This document shows, in pieces, positions 1-11,558 of a DNA stretch of 64,000 nucleotides. The notes below the pieces were generated by a model. The model did no database searches. It was given only the letters and a program-made list of their open reading frames with translations, and had not been told where the DNA came from. A program made the position numbers and the translations under genes. Within the stretch, counting starts at the first letter, position 1; the number at the start of each line of letters is the position of its first letter. The stretch is from Chryseobacterium paridis (lineage in GTDB: Bacteria; Bacteroidota; Bacteroidia; Flavobacteriales; Weeksellaceae): the NCBI RefSeq assembly GCF_016595215.1, contig NZ_JAENHK010000007.1, positions 1-64,000 of the forward strand, written 5' to 3'.

Positions 1-95
<95 letters not shown>

Positions 96-103
96 TTTTA
101 TTT

Positions 104-140
104 AAAAGTCTCATACATTTATTTGTGTGAGACTTTTTTT
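104..140 (+). terminator. Intrinsic terminator of the rRNA operon
   Basis: Arms AAAAGTCTCATACA and TGTGTGAGACTTTT form a 14-bp stem with one G-U pair around a 6-nt loop. A T-run follows immediately, just downstream of 5S rRNA. Confidence 0.85.
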
Positions 141-491
141 GTTATATATACTATAGGTAATAGGTTGAAGGGATTAGGGATTAGGTTAAAAGGGATTAGG
201 GAAGTACCTAGTTGGCTGTTAACCATCAACCATCAACAGACAACTATTTTCTGTTCTTTGCCTTATTAAATGTTATTATTTATCACTATAAAACCTTATC
301 CCATAACATATAGACACAAACTCTCAACTTTCATCTGCGTTATCTGCTTAATCCGCGAGAGAGAATAAAACCATCAATAGAGGTGGGCTTTAGCCCGCCT
401 TCAATAATAAGATCCCAAATCCAATCGGCTTTAGCCAAAACTTAAAGCTCTCCCTATACACTTTCAATTTTCCACTCTCAATTTTCCACTC
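141..491. other. Gene-free spacer with degenerate word-like repeats
   Basis: There is no supported ORF between the rRNA terminator and the next gene. The stretch holds short degenerate repeats: GGGATTAGG words at 168-205, an ACCATCAACCATCAACA pair near 221-237, and TCAATTTTCCACTC words near 465-491. A small palindrome, GGGCTTTAGCCC, lies near 384-395. Similar words recur in other spacers of this window, such as 49630-49700 and 56740-56795. No RNA gene is recognised. Confidence 0.5.
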
Positions 492-1286
492 TTACTCGTA
501 TTTATCAAACGACTTCTCCACAATTTCTTTCGCATTCTTTTCTACATTCTGATAAGAATAGAAACCATAGATCGTATCATAATTGATTTCTTGAAAACGC
601 TTTTCAATTCTTCTAATTTCATGTAGGGGAAGAGGGATTCTGTTTGGATAGCTCCTCATGGTCGCAAAATGCTTCATTGAGGGTGACAAATACATTGTAT
701 CTCCTATTAAAAGTGTCCCATTTTCACTCATCCATGGTATTTCGATAATAGAGCTTCCTTCGAAATGCCCGCCTATATTGTGAAGTTTTAATTCATTCCA
801 CAGCTTAAGGTCATTACCATTCCAATATTCTACAAAATCTCCATGGTTTACAACCCATTCTTTGTCTTTTTCATGGATATAAATTTTACAATTAAAAGCA
901 TCTGCCCACATTTTCATATTTGAATAGTAATGAGGATGAGAAAATGCAACGGCTTTTAAACCACCTTTACCTTTAATAAATTCTATTGCAGCTTCATCCA
1001 GTACTGGAATGCAGTCCCATAAAATATTCCCATCTTTTGAAAGTACAAGTAGTGCTCTTTGCCCAATAGAGAATTTGGGATTGACTACCAATTCATATAG
1101 ATTGTCATTGATCTTTTTAATTTTTACACTGTGATTTTCTAAAAGCTTTTCGTGCGTAGTCCACGACTGTCCACTTTGAGGGACTGCTTGTCTTTCGTCT
1201 TCACAAATAATGCAGATATTTTCAGTATAGTTTTGAGGATATTGGATGCCACACTCACTGCACATTTTAAGTTGATTATCGTTCAT
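492..1286 (-). CDS. Metallo-beta-lactamase-fold protein with N-terminal zinc-ribbon-like motif
   Basis: This 264-aa protein has two CxxC pairs in its first 30 residues (CSEC and CIIC), which suggests a small zinc ribbon. An MBL-like fold follows. The usual HxHxDH metal motif appears only as the degenerate SHPHYYSN near residue 118, and GGHFEGSS and LIGDTMY resemble later MBL motifs. Metal binding and hydrolase activity are therefore uncertain. It has no signal peptide and is probably cytoplasmic. It stands alone, convergent with nothing. The substrate is not identifiable; the fold assignment is moderately secure and the reaction is unknown. Confidence 0.7.
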   Translation of the reverse strand: MNDNQLKMCSECGIQYPQNYTENICIICEDERQAVPQSGQSWTTHEKLLENHSVKIKKINDNLYELVVNPKFSIGQRALLVLSKDGNILWDCIPVLDEAAIEFIKGKGGLKAVAFSHPHYYSNMKMWADAFNCKIYIHEKDKEWVVNHGDFVEYWNGNDLKLWNELKLHNIGGHFEGSSIIEIPWMSENGTLLIGDTMYLSPSMKHFATMRSYPNRIPLPLHEIRRIEKRFQEINYDTIYGFYSYQNVEKNAKEIVEKSFDKYE

Positions 1287-1393
1287 ATAATAGTTTTCAT
1301 TAAAGTTACATAGATAAAAACTTTCTTTTAATCTATTTTCTATAGATTTTAACTATTCATATTTCTGAGAAAGATTGTATTGTACTTAAAAGA

Positions 1394-1425
1394 AAAAACC
1401 TATTTAATTAATTAAATAGGTTTTT
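1394..1425 (-). terminator. Palindromic terminator downstream of the S46 peptidase
   Basis: An A/T-rich perfect palindrome (AAAACCTATTTAATT and its complement) ends in A and T runs on both sides. It can therefore work in either direction. It lies directly after the minus-strand peptidase stop. Confidence 0.7.
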
Positions 1426-1446
1426 AAAAATGGTATTTTATATTTA

Positions 1447-3591
1447 TTATTTTATAATTTTCATTTCATCAATTAGCCATTTTGAATCGGCAAATTTATC
1501 GATGATAAAAAGAATATATTTGGTATCTACCATAATGTTTCTACTGAAACGAGGGTCGTAATTAATATCACTCATTGTTCCTTCCCACTGTCTGTCGAAA
1601 TTTAATCCAACCAAATTCCCGTAAGCATCCAGAGCTGGGCTTCCTGAGTTTCCTCCAGTTGTATGATTGGTTGCTGTGAATCCTACTGGAACATCACCAC
1701 CTTTGTCTTTATAATTCCCAAAATCTTTTTTGTTATAAAGATCAATTAGCTTTTTAGGAACATCGAATTCATAATCACCTGGAACGTATTTTTCGATAAC
1801 CCCTGCTAAATGGGTTTGATAACCATATGAAACAGCATCTCTTGGAGATGATCCTTTTACTTTACCATACGTTACACGAAGAGTAGAGTTGGCATCAGGG
1901 AAGAATTTTCTTTCCTTATCTGTCGTGATCTGCTGTTGCATGAATTTTTTCTGCAAAGCGTCAATTTTTGTCTGAAGAGATGAGAACTGAGGATCAGCTG
2001 TTTTGGTATACGTATCTTTTATGTTAGCAAATAGTTGGTAAACAGGATCTTTTTTAAGCGTTTTAACCAATTTATCCTGATTGGAAAATGCTTTATCAAT
2101 ATCAGCACTCAGAGATGCTCCATTTACAGCTGCTCTACCAGTGATCACAGAGTTTTTAGAAATTTCTTCTATATTCTGAATGTTCTGGGTTTCATTTTTA
2201 AATTTATCAAATCCTGCGGGCAAGAATTGAGGTGCTGTTTTGTTAGCATATAAAGCAAGCAATTTAGCTGTTACCTTTGCATCCAATTCAGGGCTATAAT
2301 CTTTGTAGAAAGAGGTTAGTTTGCTTTTTAATGCAGCAATTCCTTTTTCATCCATCCTGCCAGCTTCTACAGCAGTAATATAATTAGAATAGATGTTTGC
2401 TAATGCCAGAGTTTCTGCATTTCTAATTACTTCAGAGTAATAAGCATTATTTAAAGCATAAGGAGCCTGCTCAGTATATAATTTATTCAACTGATCTAAA
2501 GTCGTTTTGATTTCAGAATTTTTGGCAACCAAAGAACCTTCATACATTACTTTTTTCTCAACGGCATTGGATTTTCTAAGACCTTCTACCTCACCAATCC
2601 ACTTTTTCCAGTAATTGGCCACAGAAGCATATTTGGAAGCATATTTAATACGTGTTGCATTATCTACACGCATTTTTTCATCCAATGTTTTTAATGCAAC
2701 ATCACGAACAGCAATTTTTGCCGGGTCTATTTCAGTCATAATTTTCTCAACTGCAATGGCTGGAAGATATTCTGTTGTTTTTCCAGGGAACCCAAATACA
2801 AATGTGAAATCATTTTCATTTTTATCTTTAATTGAAACCGGGAGAAAATGTTTTGGTACATAAGGGACATTATCTTTTGAGTATTCAGCTGGTTTATTAT
2901 TTTTATCAGCATAAATTCTAAACATAGAAAAATCTCCGGTGTGTCTAGGCCAAACCCAGTTGTCCGTGTCACTTCCAAATTTACCAATACTTTGAGGTGG
3001 AGCCCCTACCAAACGAATATCTTTGTAAGTCTCTATTGTATATGCATAATATTTATTACCATAATACATCGGTTTTACCGAAATGGATTGGTAGTTTTCT
3101 ATTTTTTGAGAGTTTTTATAAACTTCAATATTGTTGCTTATTTTCTTTGAAAGTTCAGGCTCTGTGAGGTTGTCCGTTCCTTCTAAAATTTGATCTGTTG
3201 CTTCTTTAATATCCACTATGAAATCGACAGTGACTCCTGGATTAGGAAGTTCTGCGCTCATATTGGTAGCCCAGAAACCATTGGATAGTAAGTCATTCTG
3301 AACTGTAGAATGAGCTTGAATCTGCCCAAAGCCACAATGGTGATTGGTTAATAACAAACCTTTTGGAGAAATAATTTCCGCAGTACAACCACCGTTGAAT
3401 TGAACAACGGCATCTTTAATACTAGCCTTTTGAGGATTGAAGATGTCTTTCGCAGAGATTTTCATTCCGAGGTCTTTCATTTCCTTTTCATTCAGCTCTG
3501 TTGGAATCCACATCCCTCCATATTGCTGAGCAAAAGCCATAGCCGCAGGCAGTAGAAATGCAGATAAAAGTATCTTTTTTATCATAATCAA
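1447..3591 (-). CDS. S46 family serine dipeptidyl-peptidase, DPP11-like
   Basis: This exported peptidase would release dipeptides from oligopeptides in the periplasm. It is 714 aa with a signal peptide (about residues 1-22, ending AFAQ). The S46 catalytic residues are visible: His85 in TNHHCGFG, Asp220 in HTGDFS, and Ser649 in TGGNSGSP. Residue 667, 18 after the nucleophile, is Arg (FDRQWE). In P. gingivalis the Arg at the matching position marks Asp/Glu-specific DPP11, while Gly marks DPP7. Acidic P1 preference is therefore inferred. The length is typical of the family. It appears monocistronic with its own downstream hairpin. Confidence 0.93.
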   Translation of the reverse strand: MIMIKKILLSAFLLPAAMAFAQQYGGMWIPTELNEKEMKDLGMKISAKDIFNPQKASIKDAVVQFNGGCTAEIISPKGLLLTNHHCGFGQIQAHSTVQNDLLSNGFWATNMSAELPNPGVTVDFIVDIKEATDQILEGTDNLTEPELSKKISNNIEVYKNSQKIENYQSISVKPMYYGNKYYAYTIETYKDIRLVGAPPQSIGKFGSDTDNWVWPRHTGDFSMFRIYADKNNKPAEYSKDNVPYVPKHFLPVSIKDKNENDFTFVFGFPGKTTEYLPAIAVEKIMTEIDPAKIAVRDVALKTLDEKMRVDNATRIKYASKYASVANYWKKWIGEVEGLRKSNAVEKKVMYEGSLVAKNSEIKTTLDQLNKLYTEQAPYALNNAYYSEVIRNAETLALANIYSNYITAVEAGRMDEKGIAALKSKLTSFYKDYSPELDAKVTAKLLALYANKTAPQFLPAGFDKFKNETQNIQNIEEISKNSVITGRAAVNGASLSADIDKAFSNQDKLVKTLKKDPVYQLFANIKDTYTKTADPQFSSLQTKIDALQKKFMQQQITTDKERKFFPDANSTLRVTYGKVKGSSPRDAVSYGYQTHLAGVIEKYVPGDYEFDVPKKLIDLYNKKDFGNYKDKGGDVPVGFTATNHTTGGNSGSPALDAYGNLVGLNFDRQWEGTMSDINYDPRFSRNIMVDTKYILFIIDKFADSKWLIDEMKIIK

Positions 3592-3750
3592 AAATTTTGT
3601 CCAATTTACGAAGAAAAATAAAATTATTTACCACGAAATATGCTTAAAAGCTGTTGAAATTTAATTTAAAGCATATTTGATAATACCCTAATTAGGGAAA
3701 TATTATTTTATTATCTTCGTTAAATAAGAACAATTATAAAATAACATTTT

Positions 3751-4233
3751 ATGAAAAGTAACAAAGAATTGATAGCGGTTATGAGTATTATGTTTTTAGC
3801 TTCATGTTCTCCAAAAGAAACGCAAAAAGAAAAGTCTCCAGATACAAAATTGGATTCTGTTGAAATGAAAACAACTGTTGATTCTAGTGCTACACCTGTT
3901 GTCGTAGATGAGCATAATTCCCAAAATTCTTTAGATTGGAAAGGAACTTATGAGGCAATACTTCCTTGTGCAGATTGCCCGGGAATTAAAACTTCTCTGA
4001 CCTTGAATAATGATAATACCTTTAATATAACCGAAGAATATATAGACAGAAAATCTAAGAGTGAAGATAAAGGGAATTTTGAGTGGGATTCCAAAGGAAG
4101 TATGATTACTTTAAAAGGAAAAACAGCTCACTATAAATATAAGGTAGGAGAGAATCAATTGATACAACTTGATCTGGAAGGTAAAGAAATTACCGGACCG
4201 AATGAAGATCTCTATGTTTTCAAGAAAAAGTAG
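3751..4233 (+). CDS. NlpE-like lipoprotein
   Basis: This 160-aa predicted lipoprotein has the lipobox LASC near residue 19. A polar, low-complexity linker follows, then an NlpE N-terminal-type beta domain: WKGTYEAILPCADCPGIKT, TLNNDNTF, and a final YVFKK strand. The PCADCPG CxxC is the hallmark of this domain, which in E. coli NlpE is linked to envelope stress and copper. It lacks the C-terminal OB domain of E. coli NlpE, as is common in Bacteroidetes. A near-match to a -7 box (TATCTTCG) lies at about 3713-3720. The function here is unknown. Confidence 0.82.
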   Translation: MKSNKELIAVMSIMFLASCSPKETQKEKSPDTKLDSVEMKTTVDSSATPVVVDEHNSQNSLDWKGTYEAILPCADCPGIKTSLTLNNDNTFNITEEYIDRKSKSEDKGNFEWDSKGSMITLKGKTAHYKYKVGENQLIQLDLEGKEITGPNEDLYVFKKK

Positions 4234-4257
4234 AGGCTACAATCTCTTTTTTTTTAT

Positions 4258-4905
4258 TTAAAATTGATATGACATAATTTTAGGGTCATTCATCATTTGC
4301 TTGATTAGAAGTTCATGCTGTTTGGTATTTCCGGTCAGTCTCCACGTAGTGGTCAAACTTTCCTGGGAATATTGTTGCCTCATAATAAGAAACTTTAAAT
4401 GATTGTTTCTGAATAATTCTTCACAATGACTGATATGATCAGAAGCAGAAATGGATATTTTATATTCCCTTATTTTGTGATTGTTATCAATGAAATTTTG
4501 AAGATAGCTTAGTGAGCTTAGTACCAAAAGTACCAATGCGGTGCCTAACAAGGAAAAATAAACATATCCTGAACCTACAGCCATTCCTATTGATGCAGTT
4601 GCCCAGATGGTGGTGGCAGTTGTAATTCCATCTATTTTGTTGTCTCCCTTAAAGATAACTCCAGCCCCCAGAAAACCAATTCCGGTAATAATATTAGCAG
4701 CTAAACGATCCGGGTTCTGAACCCCTATTTTGATGGACAAAATAGTAAATAAACAGGAGCCAAAACAGACAAGGATGAACGTACGAAGTCCTGCAGATTT
4801 ATTTCTGTATTCTCGTTCAGCACCTATAAAAAGCCCAAGTATTACTGAAATAAATATAAGTAACAGTTCATTTTGAACAGAGTAATGATCTTGCAGAAAG
4901 TCCAT
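4258..4905 (-). CDS. MgtC/SapB family membrane protein
   Basis: This 215-aa inner-membrane protein has four or five hydrophobic helices in residues 13-135 with MgtC-family signatures: GLFIGAEREYRNKSAGLRT, GIGFLGAGVIFK and TTATTIWATASIGMA. A soluble ACT-like tail follows (about 145-215). Family members are linked to Mg2+ homeostasis and, in pathogens, survival in macrophages. The length and the acidic/Arg motifs are typical. It is encoded downstream of ligA but separated from it by about 250 bp and two hairpins, so it is probably transcribed separately. Confidence 0.87.
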   Translation of the reverse strand: MDFLQDHYSVQNELLLIFISVILGLFIGAEREYRNKSAGLRTFILVCFGSCLFTILSIKIGVQNPDRLAANIITGIGFLGAGVIFKGDNKIDGITTATTIWATASIGMAVGSGYVYFSLLGTALVLLVLSSLSYLQNFIDNNHKIREYKISISASDHISHCEELFRNNHLKFLIMRQQYSQESLTTTWRLTGNTKQHELLIKQMMNDPKIMSYQF

Positions 4906-4971
4906 TTGTGTAAAATTAAAACATCAAATAAAAATACAATAAATTCTTATGCGATAATTAAAGCAAATGAA

Positions 4972-4999
4972 AAAAGACTGTTTGTTAAAACAATCTTTT
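4972..4999 (-). terminator. Intrinsic terminator downstream of ligA
   Basis: Arms AAAAGACTGTTT and AAACAATCTTTT (one mismatch) enclose a 4-nt loop. On the minus strand the stem runs into a T-run. A second, weaker hairpin with AAACCATTGA arms lies between it and ligA at 5096-5124. Confidence 0.6.
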
Positions 5000-5154
5000 A
5001 GTTTTATGTGAAATGTTTTTAATTTTAATGAATTTCTGAATCGTTATCTGATCTTTTGTAAACAGCTTTATGACTCTTTATTTGAAAGCAAAAGTAAACC
5101 ATTGAATGAGGATATCAATGGTTTTTTACCGATTGTTTTTAAAAAATATAATAC

Positions 5155-7221
<2,067 letters not shown>

Positions 7222-7305
7222 TTAAATAATATAGGAAAATTAAAACTTTGTAATATGGTTTAATTGTTTGATATTTAGTGTTTTGTGTAATTTGTTAGTG
7301 ATTAT

Positions 7306-7384
7306 TTAACATAACGTTCCAATTTAATTAAAGAAATGTTAAAAGTCTCTTAAATAGGAAGGTGCATAAGACCCAATACCTTTG
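7306..7384 (+). promoter_or_regulatory. Pho-box-like direct-repeat array and -7 box of the Oar-like receptor gene
   Basis: Five hexamers start exactly 11 nt apart: TTAACA 7306, TTCCAA 7317, TTAAAG 7328, TTAAAA 7339 and TTAAAT 7350. The last begins 27 nt before a TACCTTTG -7 box (7377-7384). PhoB/PhoP response regulators bind direct repeats of this period. No -33 TTG is present, as expected for an activator-dependent promoter. Regulator identity is inferred; the second box is a poor match. Confidence 0.6.
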
Positions 7385-7404
7385 CCCCTAGCTAATTTGA
7401 AAAG

Positions 7405-10400
7405 ATGAGAAAAGTAAAGATTGTACTAGGATTATTGTTTTTGAGCTTTGGAACACTGGCTTATGCGCAGACTACACAGGCTTCTATTGTTGGTAAGATT
7501 ACAAATACGGGGAACAATGCACAGGGGAAAATTAAAGTAACTATCGTTAATGAATCAACAGGTTTCAAAACAGAAACAGAAACCAATTCGAAGGGAGAGT
7601 ATATTTTTAAAGAAATTCCTTTGGGTGGACCTTACACCGTTATCGTAAATGATGAAAAAAGAGAAGGTTACAATGTAAACTTTGGTGATCAGGTTACTGT
7701 CAATATGGATTTGGGCAGCGAAAAGACCATCGAAACAGTAGTGATAACCGGAAATCTAAAAAATAAAATCGGAAACTTAGGAGCTGCTACGGCTATCTCT
7801 GCTAAGAATATCGGGATCTTACCGGTAAATGGAAGAAACTTTGCCAGCCTTACAGAGTTATCTCCTTTAAGTGGAAAAGGGGGGAACCTTTCAGGACAAT
7901 TAGGATCTTCTACCAACTTTACTATTGATGGGATGACAGCAAAAAATCCAACTTCTGCTGGATCTACCACAAGCCGAAGTGGGGCACCTTATTCTATTTC
8001 AATTGAGGCAGTACGTGAATTTAAAATTACAACAAACCAATATGATGTAACACTGGGTAGAAGTGGTGGTGGAACAGTAAGTGCTGTGACAAAATCAGGA
8101 ACCAATACCTTTACGGGAAGTGCCTGGGAATATCTTAGAACAGGTTGGCTATCCAGTAAATACGATATTAGAGGAAATAAAAGAGTCAACGACTTTTCAA
8201 CTTCGCAGTTCGGAGTATCGTTAGGAGGACCGATTATCAAAAATAAATTACACTTTTTTGCTGCATGGGATCACCAATTAGATTCCAGACCTTTGATTAT
8301 TGCAGATGTAAGAACTAATGATGACGCTCTGAGATTTAATGTTACCAATGAAACACTTAATCAGGTTTTAAATATAGGAAGAGCTAAATATGGTGTTGGA
8401 AACACACCACAGTTTGGTAGTTTTGATAAGGTAAGAAATTCTGATGCAGGTTTTTTACGTTTGGACTGGCAGATTAATCCTAAAAACTTATTGACTTTAA
8501 GGAATAATTTCACGTATGACTTCAATAAAAATGGGTTAGCAGATAATACTGCGATCAATTTTTTTGAATCCTATGGAAATGACAAGAACTTAGATAACAG
8601 TTTATTGTTAACCTTAAGATCAAACCTAAAGCCTAATCTAACCAACGAATTAAAAGCACAATATCTATATACTTACCAAAATAGTTTTCAAAATAGTGAA
8701 TTGGGGCATGCTGTTCCAAGAGCTATCGTAGAGCGTGTACCATCTACTATTGATGGAAAAGACCTTACCACTAATATTCAGATAGGCGGACATCGTTTTG
8801 GGCAGGAAAGTTTTAGAAACAATGTTTTCCAAATCGTTGATAATTTATACTATAATACAGATAAGATTAAATATACTGCTGGTATAGATTTAATGTATAC
8901 CAAATCAAAATCTATTTATGGTAGTGAGGTGAACGGAAGGTTTCAATTCTTAGGAATTGATAATTTTAATAACCTTACGCCTTACAGGTTTTACAGAGAA
9001 GTTCCTTTAATGGATGATCCTTCAGTAAAATCAAATATCTGGAATATTGGGGTATATGGACAAATTCAAACAAAAATTGCCAAAGGACTTGACTTAATGG
9101 CAGGTTTAAGACTAGATTATGGCGGATACCCGAAAGCCGAGCTTAATCAAAAGCTATATGATCAAATGGGAATCAGAACCGATAATCGTATTAAGTCATT
9201 TGTTATTCAACCTAGATTTCAATTTGAATGGAATATCAATGAAGAAAGTAAAGACTTCTTGAAATTTGGTGCAGGAATCTTCTCTTCCGATATCAATAAT
9301 TACATGGTGATCAATAACCTTGTATTTGACGGAAGACACTTGGCAACAGTAGATGTGACCGGTAAAGATGTTCCTACCCCGAACTTCAATAATTATAGAA
9401 ATGATTATGGAACTGTTCCTACTTTATCACAATATCAGATTCCTACGATTAATTACACCGGTAAAGATGCTAAAATACCGATCGTTTATAAGGCAAATAT
9501 CTCTTATACCCACTTCTTTAACGAAAGATTCAGAGCTGGGGTGGCTGCTTATGCTGCTTTAGGAAGAAATAATTATTTCTATTATGACAGAAACATGGTA
9601 GCTAATCCTTATTTTACATTGAATAATGAAGGGGGAAGAGGTGTTTTTGTTCCTTTGAATACAGTAAATGCCAACGGAACTGTTGATTGGAAAGCAGGCA
9701 GAATTAATAATAATTTCGGAAGGGTGCTTGAACTTGTAAGCGACGGGAAAGTAAATCAATTCTCGTTTGTATTTGATACAAGTTATCGTTATTACAAAGA
9801 TGGAGAAATTACCGCAAGTTACACATGGTCTGATATCAAAGACAATACCTCTTACAATGGGAACGTAGCTAACTCAGCAACATTATCTACAATGGTAGAG
9901 AGTGATCCGAGAAATCTAAGAATGACATATTCAGATAACCAGTTCCGTAACAAAGTGGTGTTATACGGGAACTCTCCGACATTCTATGGATTTACAGTGG
10001 GGATAAGATATTCAGGAATAGGTGGAACGCGATTCTCCCTGACTTCTGGAGGTAACACGAATGGGGACTTTGTAGACACGAATGACCTTGCCTATATCTT
10101 CCCAAATCTTACTCAGACTTTAATTGATAACCCTGAAGTAGGAAAAGCATTAAAAAACTATATCACTGATTACAACAACAAGATTGCTGAACGTAATGGA
10201 GGTAAGAATGGTTTCTATGGAGTATGGGATATCCGTATTGCTAAGAAAATCAAGTTTGAAAAAATTGGTGGATTTGAGCTTTCTGTTGATATTTTTAACG
10301 TAGCTAATTTACTTAACAAAGAATGGGGTGTAAATAAATCTTATGGAAATACAGCACTCTACAGAATTACAGGATTTGACCCTGCGACACAGCAGTATCA

Positions 10401-10482
10401 ATATAAATTGAATACAAGTGGTTTAGAGCCTTTATCAGGGAATCCTTACCAAATTCAATTAGGAGCAAAATATACTTTCTAA
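7405..10482 (+). CDS. Oar-like TonB-dependent outer-membrane receptor with carboxypeptidase regulatory-like domain
   Basis: This is a 1025-aa outer-membrane transporter powered by TonB/ExbBD. It has a signal peptide (about 1-21, ending AYAQ). A CarboxypepD_reg-like beta domain (about 25-110, IVGKITNTGNNAQGKIKVTIVN) comes next, then a plug (about 115-230, including NGRNFASLTELSPL). A long beta-barrel ends in the C-terminal aromatic YTF. This layout is the Oar class. The substrate cannot be read from sequence. Its neighbours (GDPD, SusCD, phosphoesterase) and the Pho-box-like promoter suggest a phosphorus-containing ligand. A strong terminator follows, so it is likely a single-gene transcript. 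Confidence 0.92.
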   Translation: MRKVKIVLGLLFLSFGTLAYAQTTQASIVGKITNTGNNAQGKIKVTIVNESTGFKTETETNSKGEYIFKEIPLGGPYTVIVNDEKREGYNVNFGDQVTVNMDLGSEKTIETVVITGNLKNKIGNLGAATAISAKNIGILPVNGRNFASLTELSPLSGKGGNLSGQLGSSTNFTIDGMTAKNPTSAGSTTSRSGAPYSISIEAVREFKITTNQYDVTLGRSGGGTVSAVTKSGTNTFTGSAWEYLRTGWLSSKYDIRGNKRVNDFSTSQFGVSLGGPIIKNKLHFFAAWDHQLDSRPLIIADVRTNDDALRFNVTNETLNQVLNIGRAKYGVGNTPQFGSFDKVRNSDAGFLRLDWQINPKNLLTLRNNFTYDFNKNGLADNTAINFFESYGNDKNLDNSLLLTLRSNLKPNLTNELKAQYLYTYQNSFQNSELGHAVPRAIVERVPSTIDGKDLTTNIQIGGHRFGQESFRNNVFQIVDNLYYNTDKIKYTAGIDLMYTKSKSIYGSEVNGRFQFLGIDNFNNLTPYRFYREVPLMDDPSVKSNIWNIGVYGQIQTKIAKGLDLMAGLRLDYGGYPKAELNQKLYDQMGIRTDNRIKSFVIQPRFQFEWNINEESKDFLKFGAGIFSSDINNYMVINNLVFDGRHLATVDVTGKDVPTPNFNNYRNDYGTVPTLSQYQIPTINYTGKDAKIPIVYKANISYTHFFNERFRAGVAAYAALGRNNYFYYDRNMVANPYFTLNNEGGRGVFVPLNTVNANGTVDWKAGRINNNFGRVLELVSDGKVNQFSFVFDTSYRYYKDGEITASYTWSDIKDNTSYNGNVANSATLSTMVESDPRNLRMTYSDNQFRNKVVLYGNSPTFYGFTVGIRYSGIGGTRFSLTSGGNTNGDFVDTNDLAYIFPNLTQTLIDNPEVGKALKNYITDYNNKIAERNGGKNGFYGVWDIRIAKKIKFEKIGGFELSVDIFNVANLLNKEWGVNKSYGNTALYRITGFDPATQQYQYKLNTSGLEPLSGNPYQIQLGAKYTF

Positions 10483-10500
10483 AATTTTAATACTACCTTT

Positions 10501-10529
10501 ATGTCAAAGTCCTGGACTTTGACATTTTT
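10501..10529 (+). terminator. Intrinsic terminator after the Oar-like receptor
   Basis: Perfect arms ATGTCAAAGTCC and GGACTTTGACAT are followed by a short T-run. They lie 18 bp after the receptor stop. Confidence 0.88.
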
Positions 10530-10546
10530 AATTATCTAATTATATT

Positions 10547-11293
10547 ATGAAAAAATTTATCTTAGGGTTAGCAGTTTTAAGTACAGTTGTAATGAAGGCA
10601 CAAACTCAGATTATCGCACACAGAGGCTATTGGCAGACGCAACCTCCAACCACAGAAAATTCACTGAAATCATTGGAAAACGCACAGAAGCTGAAAATCT
10701 ACGGTGCTGAATTCGATGTGAGAATGACTAAAGATGGTGTTTTGGTCGTTAACCATGACGAGCATCATGAAAAAATGGAAATTTCTGAAACGGATTTCAA
10801 AGAATTAGAAAAGGCAAAATTGTCAAATGGTGAAAATTTCCCAACATTAAAAGATTACCTGAAACAAGGGAAGAAAGATAAGTCTCTCAAACTAATTGTA
10901 GAGATCAAACCTGCAAAAACAAAAGAACTGGAAGATGAGTTGGTTCAAAAGACCATAAAAGAAATTAAAAGCATGAAGCTGGAATCTCAAAGTGAATTTA
11001 TTTCATTTAGTTTAAACATTTGCAAAGAGATTAAAAAAGCGGAACCAAAATCTAAAGTTCAATATCTTAATGGAGAGTTGTCCCCTGAACAAATTAAAAG
11101 TGAGGGACTAGACGGAATGGATTATCATTACAGTGTTTTTGACAAAAATCCAACCTGGATTTCTGAAGCTAAAGTATTAGGCTTAATTACCAACTCATGG
11201 ACGGTAAATGATGTTGCTGTATATGAAAAATTAAAAGGCCAGGGAATCGGATTTATTACAACCAATATTCCTGATCAGTTAAAGAATAAATAG
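10547..11293 (+). CDS. Secreted glycerophosphodiester phosphodiesterase
   Basis: It hydrolyses glycerophosphodiesters to glycerol-3-phosphate and an alcohol. The protein has 248 aa with a short signal peptide (about 1-18). GDPD TIM-barrel signatures are His25-Arg26 (IAHRG), Glu37 (TTENS), Glu55/Asp57 (GAEFDVRMTKDG) and His70 (VVNHD), with VEIKP as the later Glu/Lys motif. Export places it in the periplasm or outside the cell. Between two TonB receptors, it fits a role in releasing phosphate from lipid or teichoic head-groups. It starts 17 bp after a terminator, so it needs its own promoter or read-through. Confidence 0.93.
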   Translation: MKKFILGLAVLSTVVMKAQTQIIAHRGYWQTQPPTTENSLKSLENAQKLKIYGAEFDVRMTKDGVLVVNHDEHHEKMEISETDFKELEKAKLSNGENFPTLKDYLKQGKKDKSLKLIVEIKPAKTKELEDELVQKTIKEIKSMKLESQSEFISFSLNICKEIKKAEPKSKVQYLNGELSPEQIKSEGLDGMDYHYSVFDKNPTWISEAKVLGLITNSWTVNDVAVYEKLKGQGIGFITTNIPDQLKNK

Positions 11294-11326
11294 CCGTTAA
11301 AATTATTTGAACGTAGATATTTTTAG

Positions 11327-11357
11327 CAGCTTGCACAAGGGGCAAGCTGTTTTTTTT
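11327..11357 (+). terminator. Intrinsic terminator after GDPD
   Basis: Stem CAGCTTGC / GCAAGCTG with a 7-nt loop is followed by eight T. Confidence 0.88.
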
Positions 11358-11558
11358 ATACTATTCAGATAAGAATGATTTTGTTGTTTAAGTAGTTGAT
11401 TGTTAGTTTTTTGTCGTTGTGTGGAATTAATGTATCACAAAAAGACAATAAAGATAATGAAATAAGTTATGCATATCACATTAAATAATATTCATCAGTT
11501 TAATGTACTGTTAACCAGAAAAGTATAAATCCTTGTTGATAATGAGTTCACATTGTGT

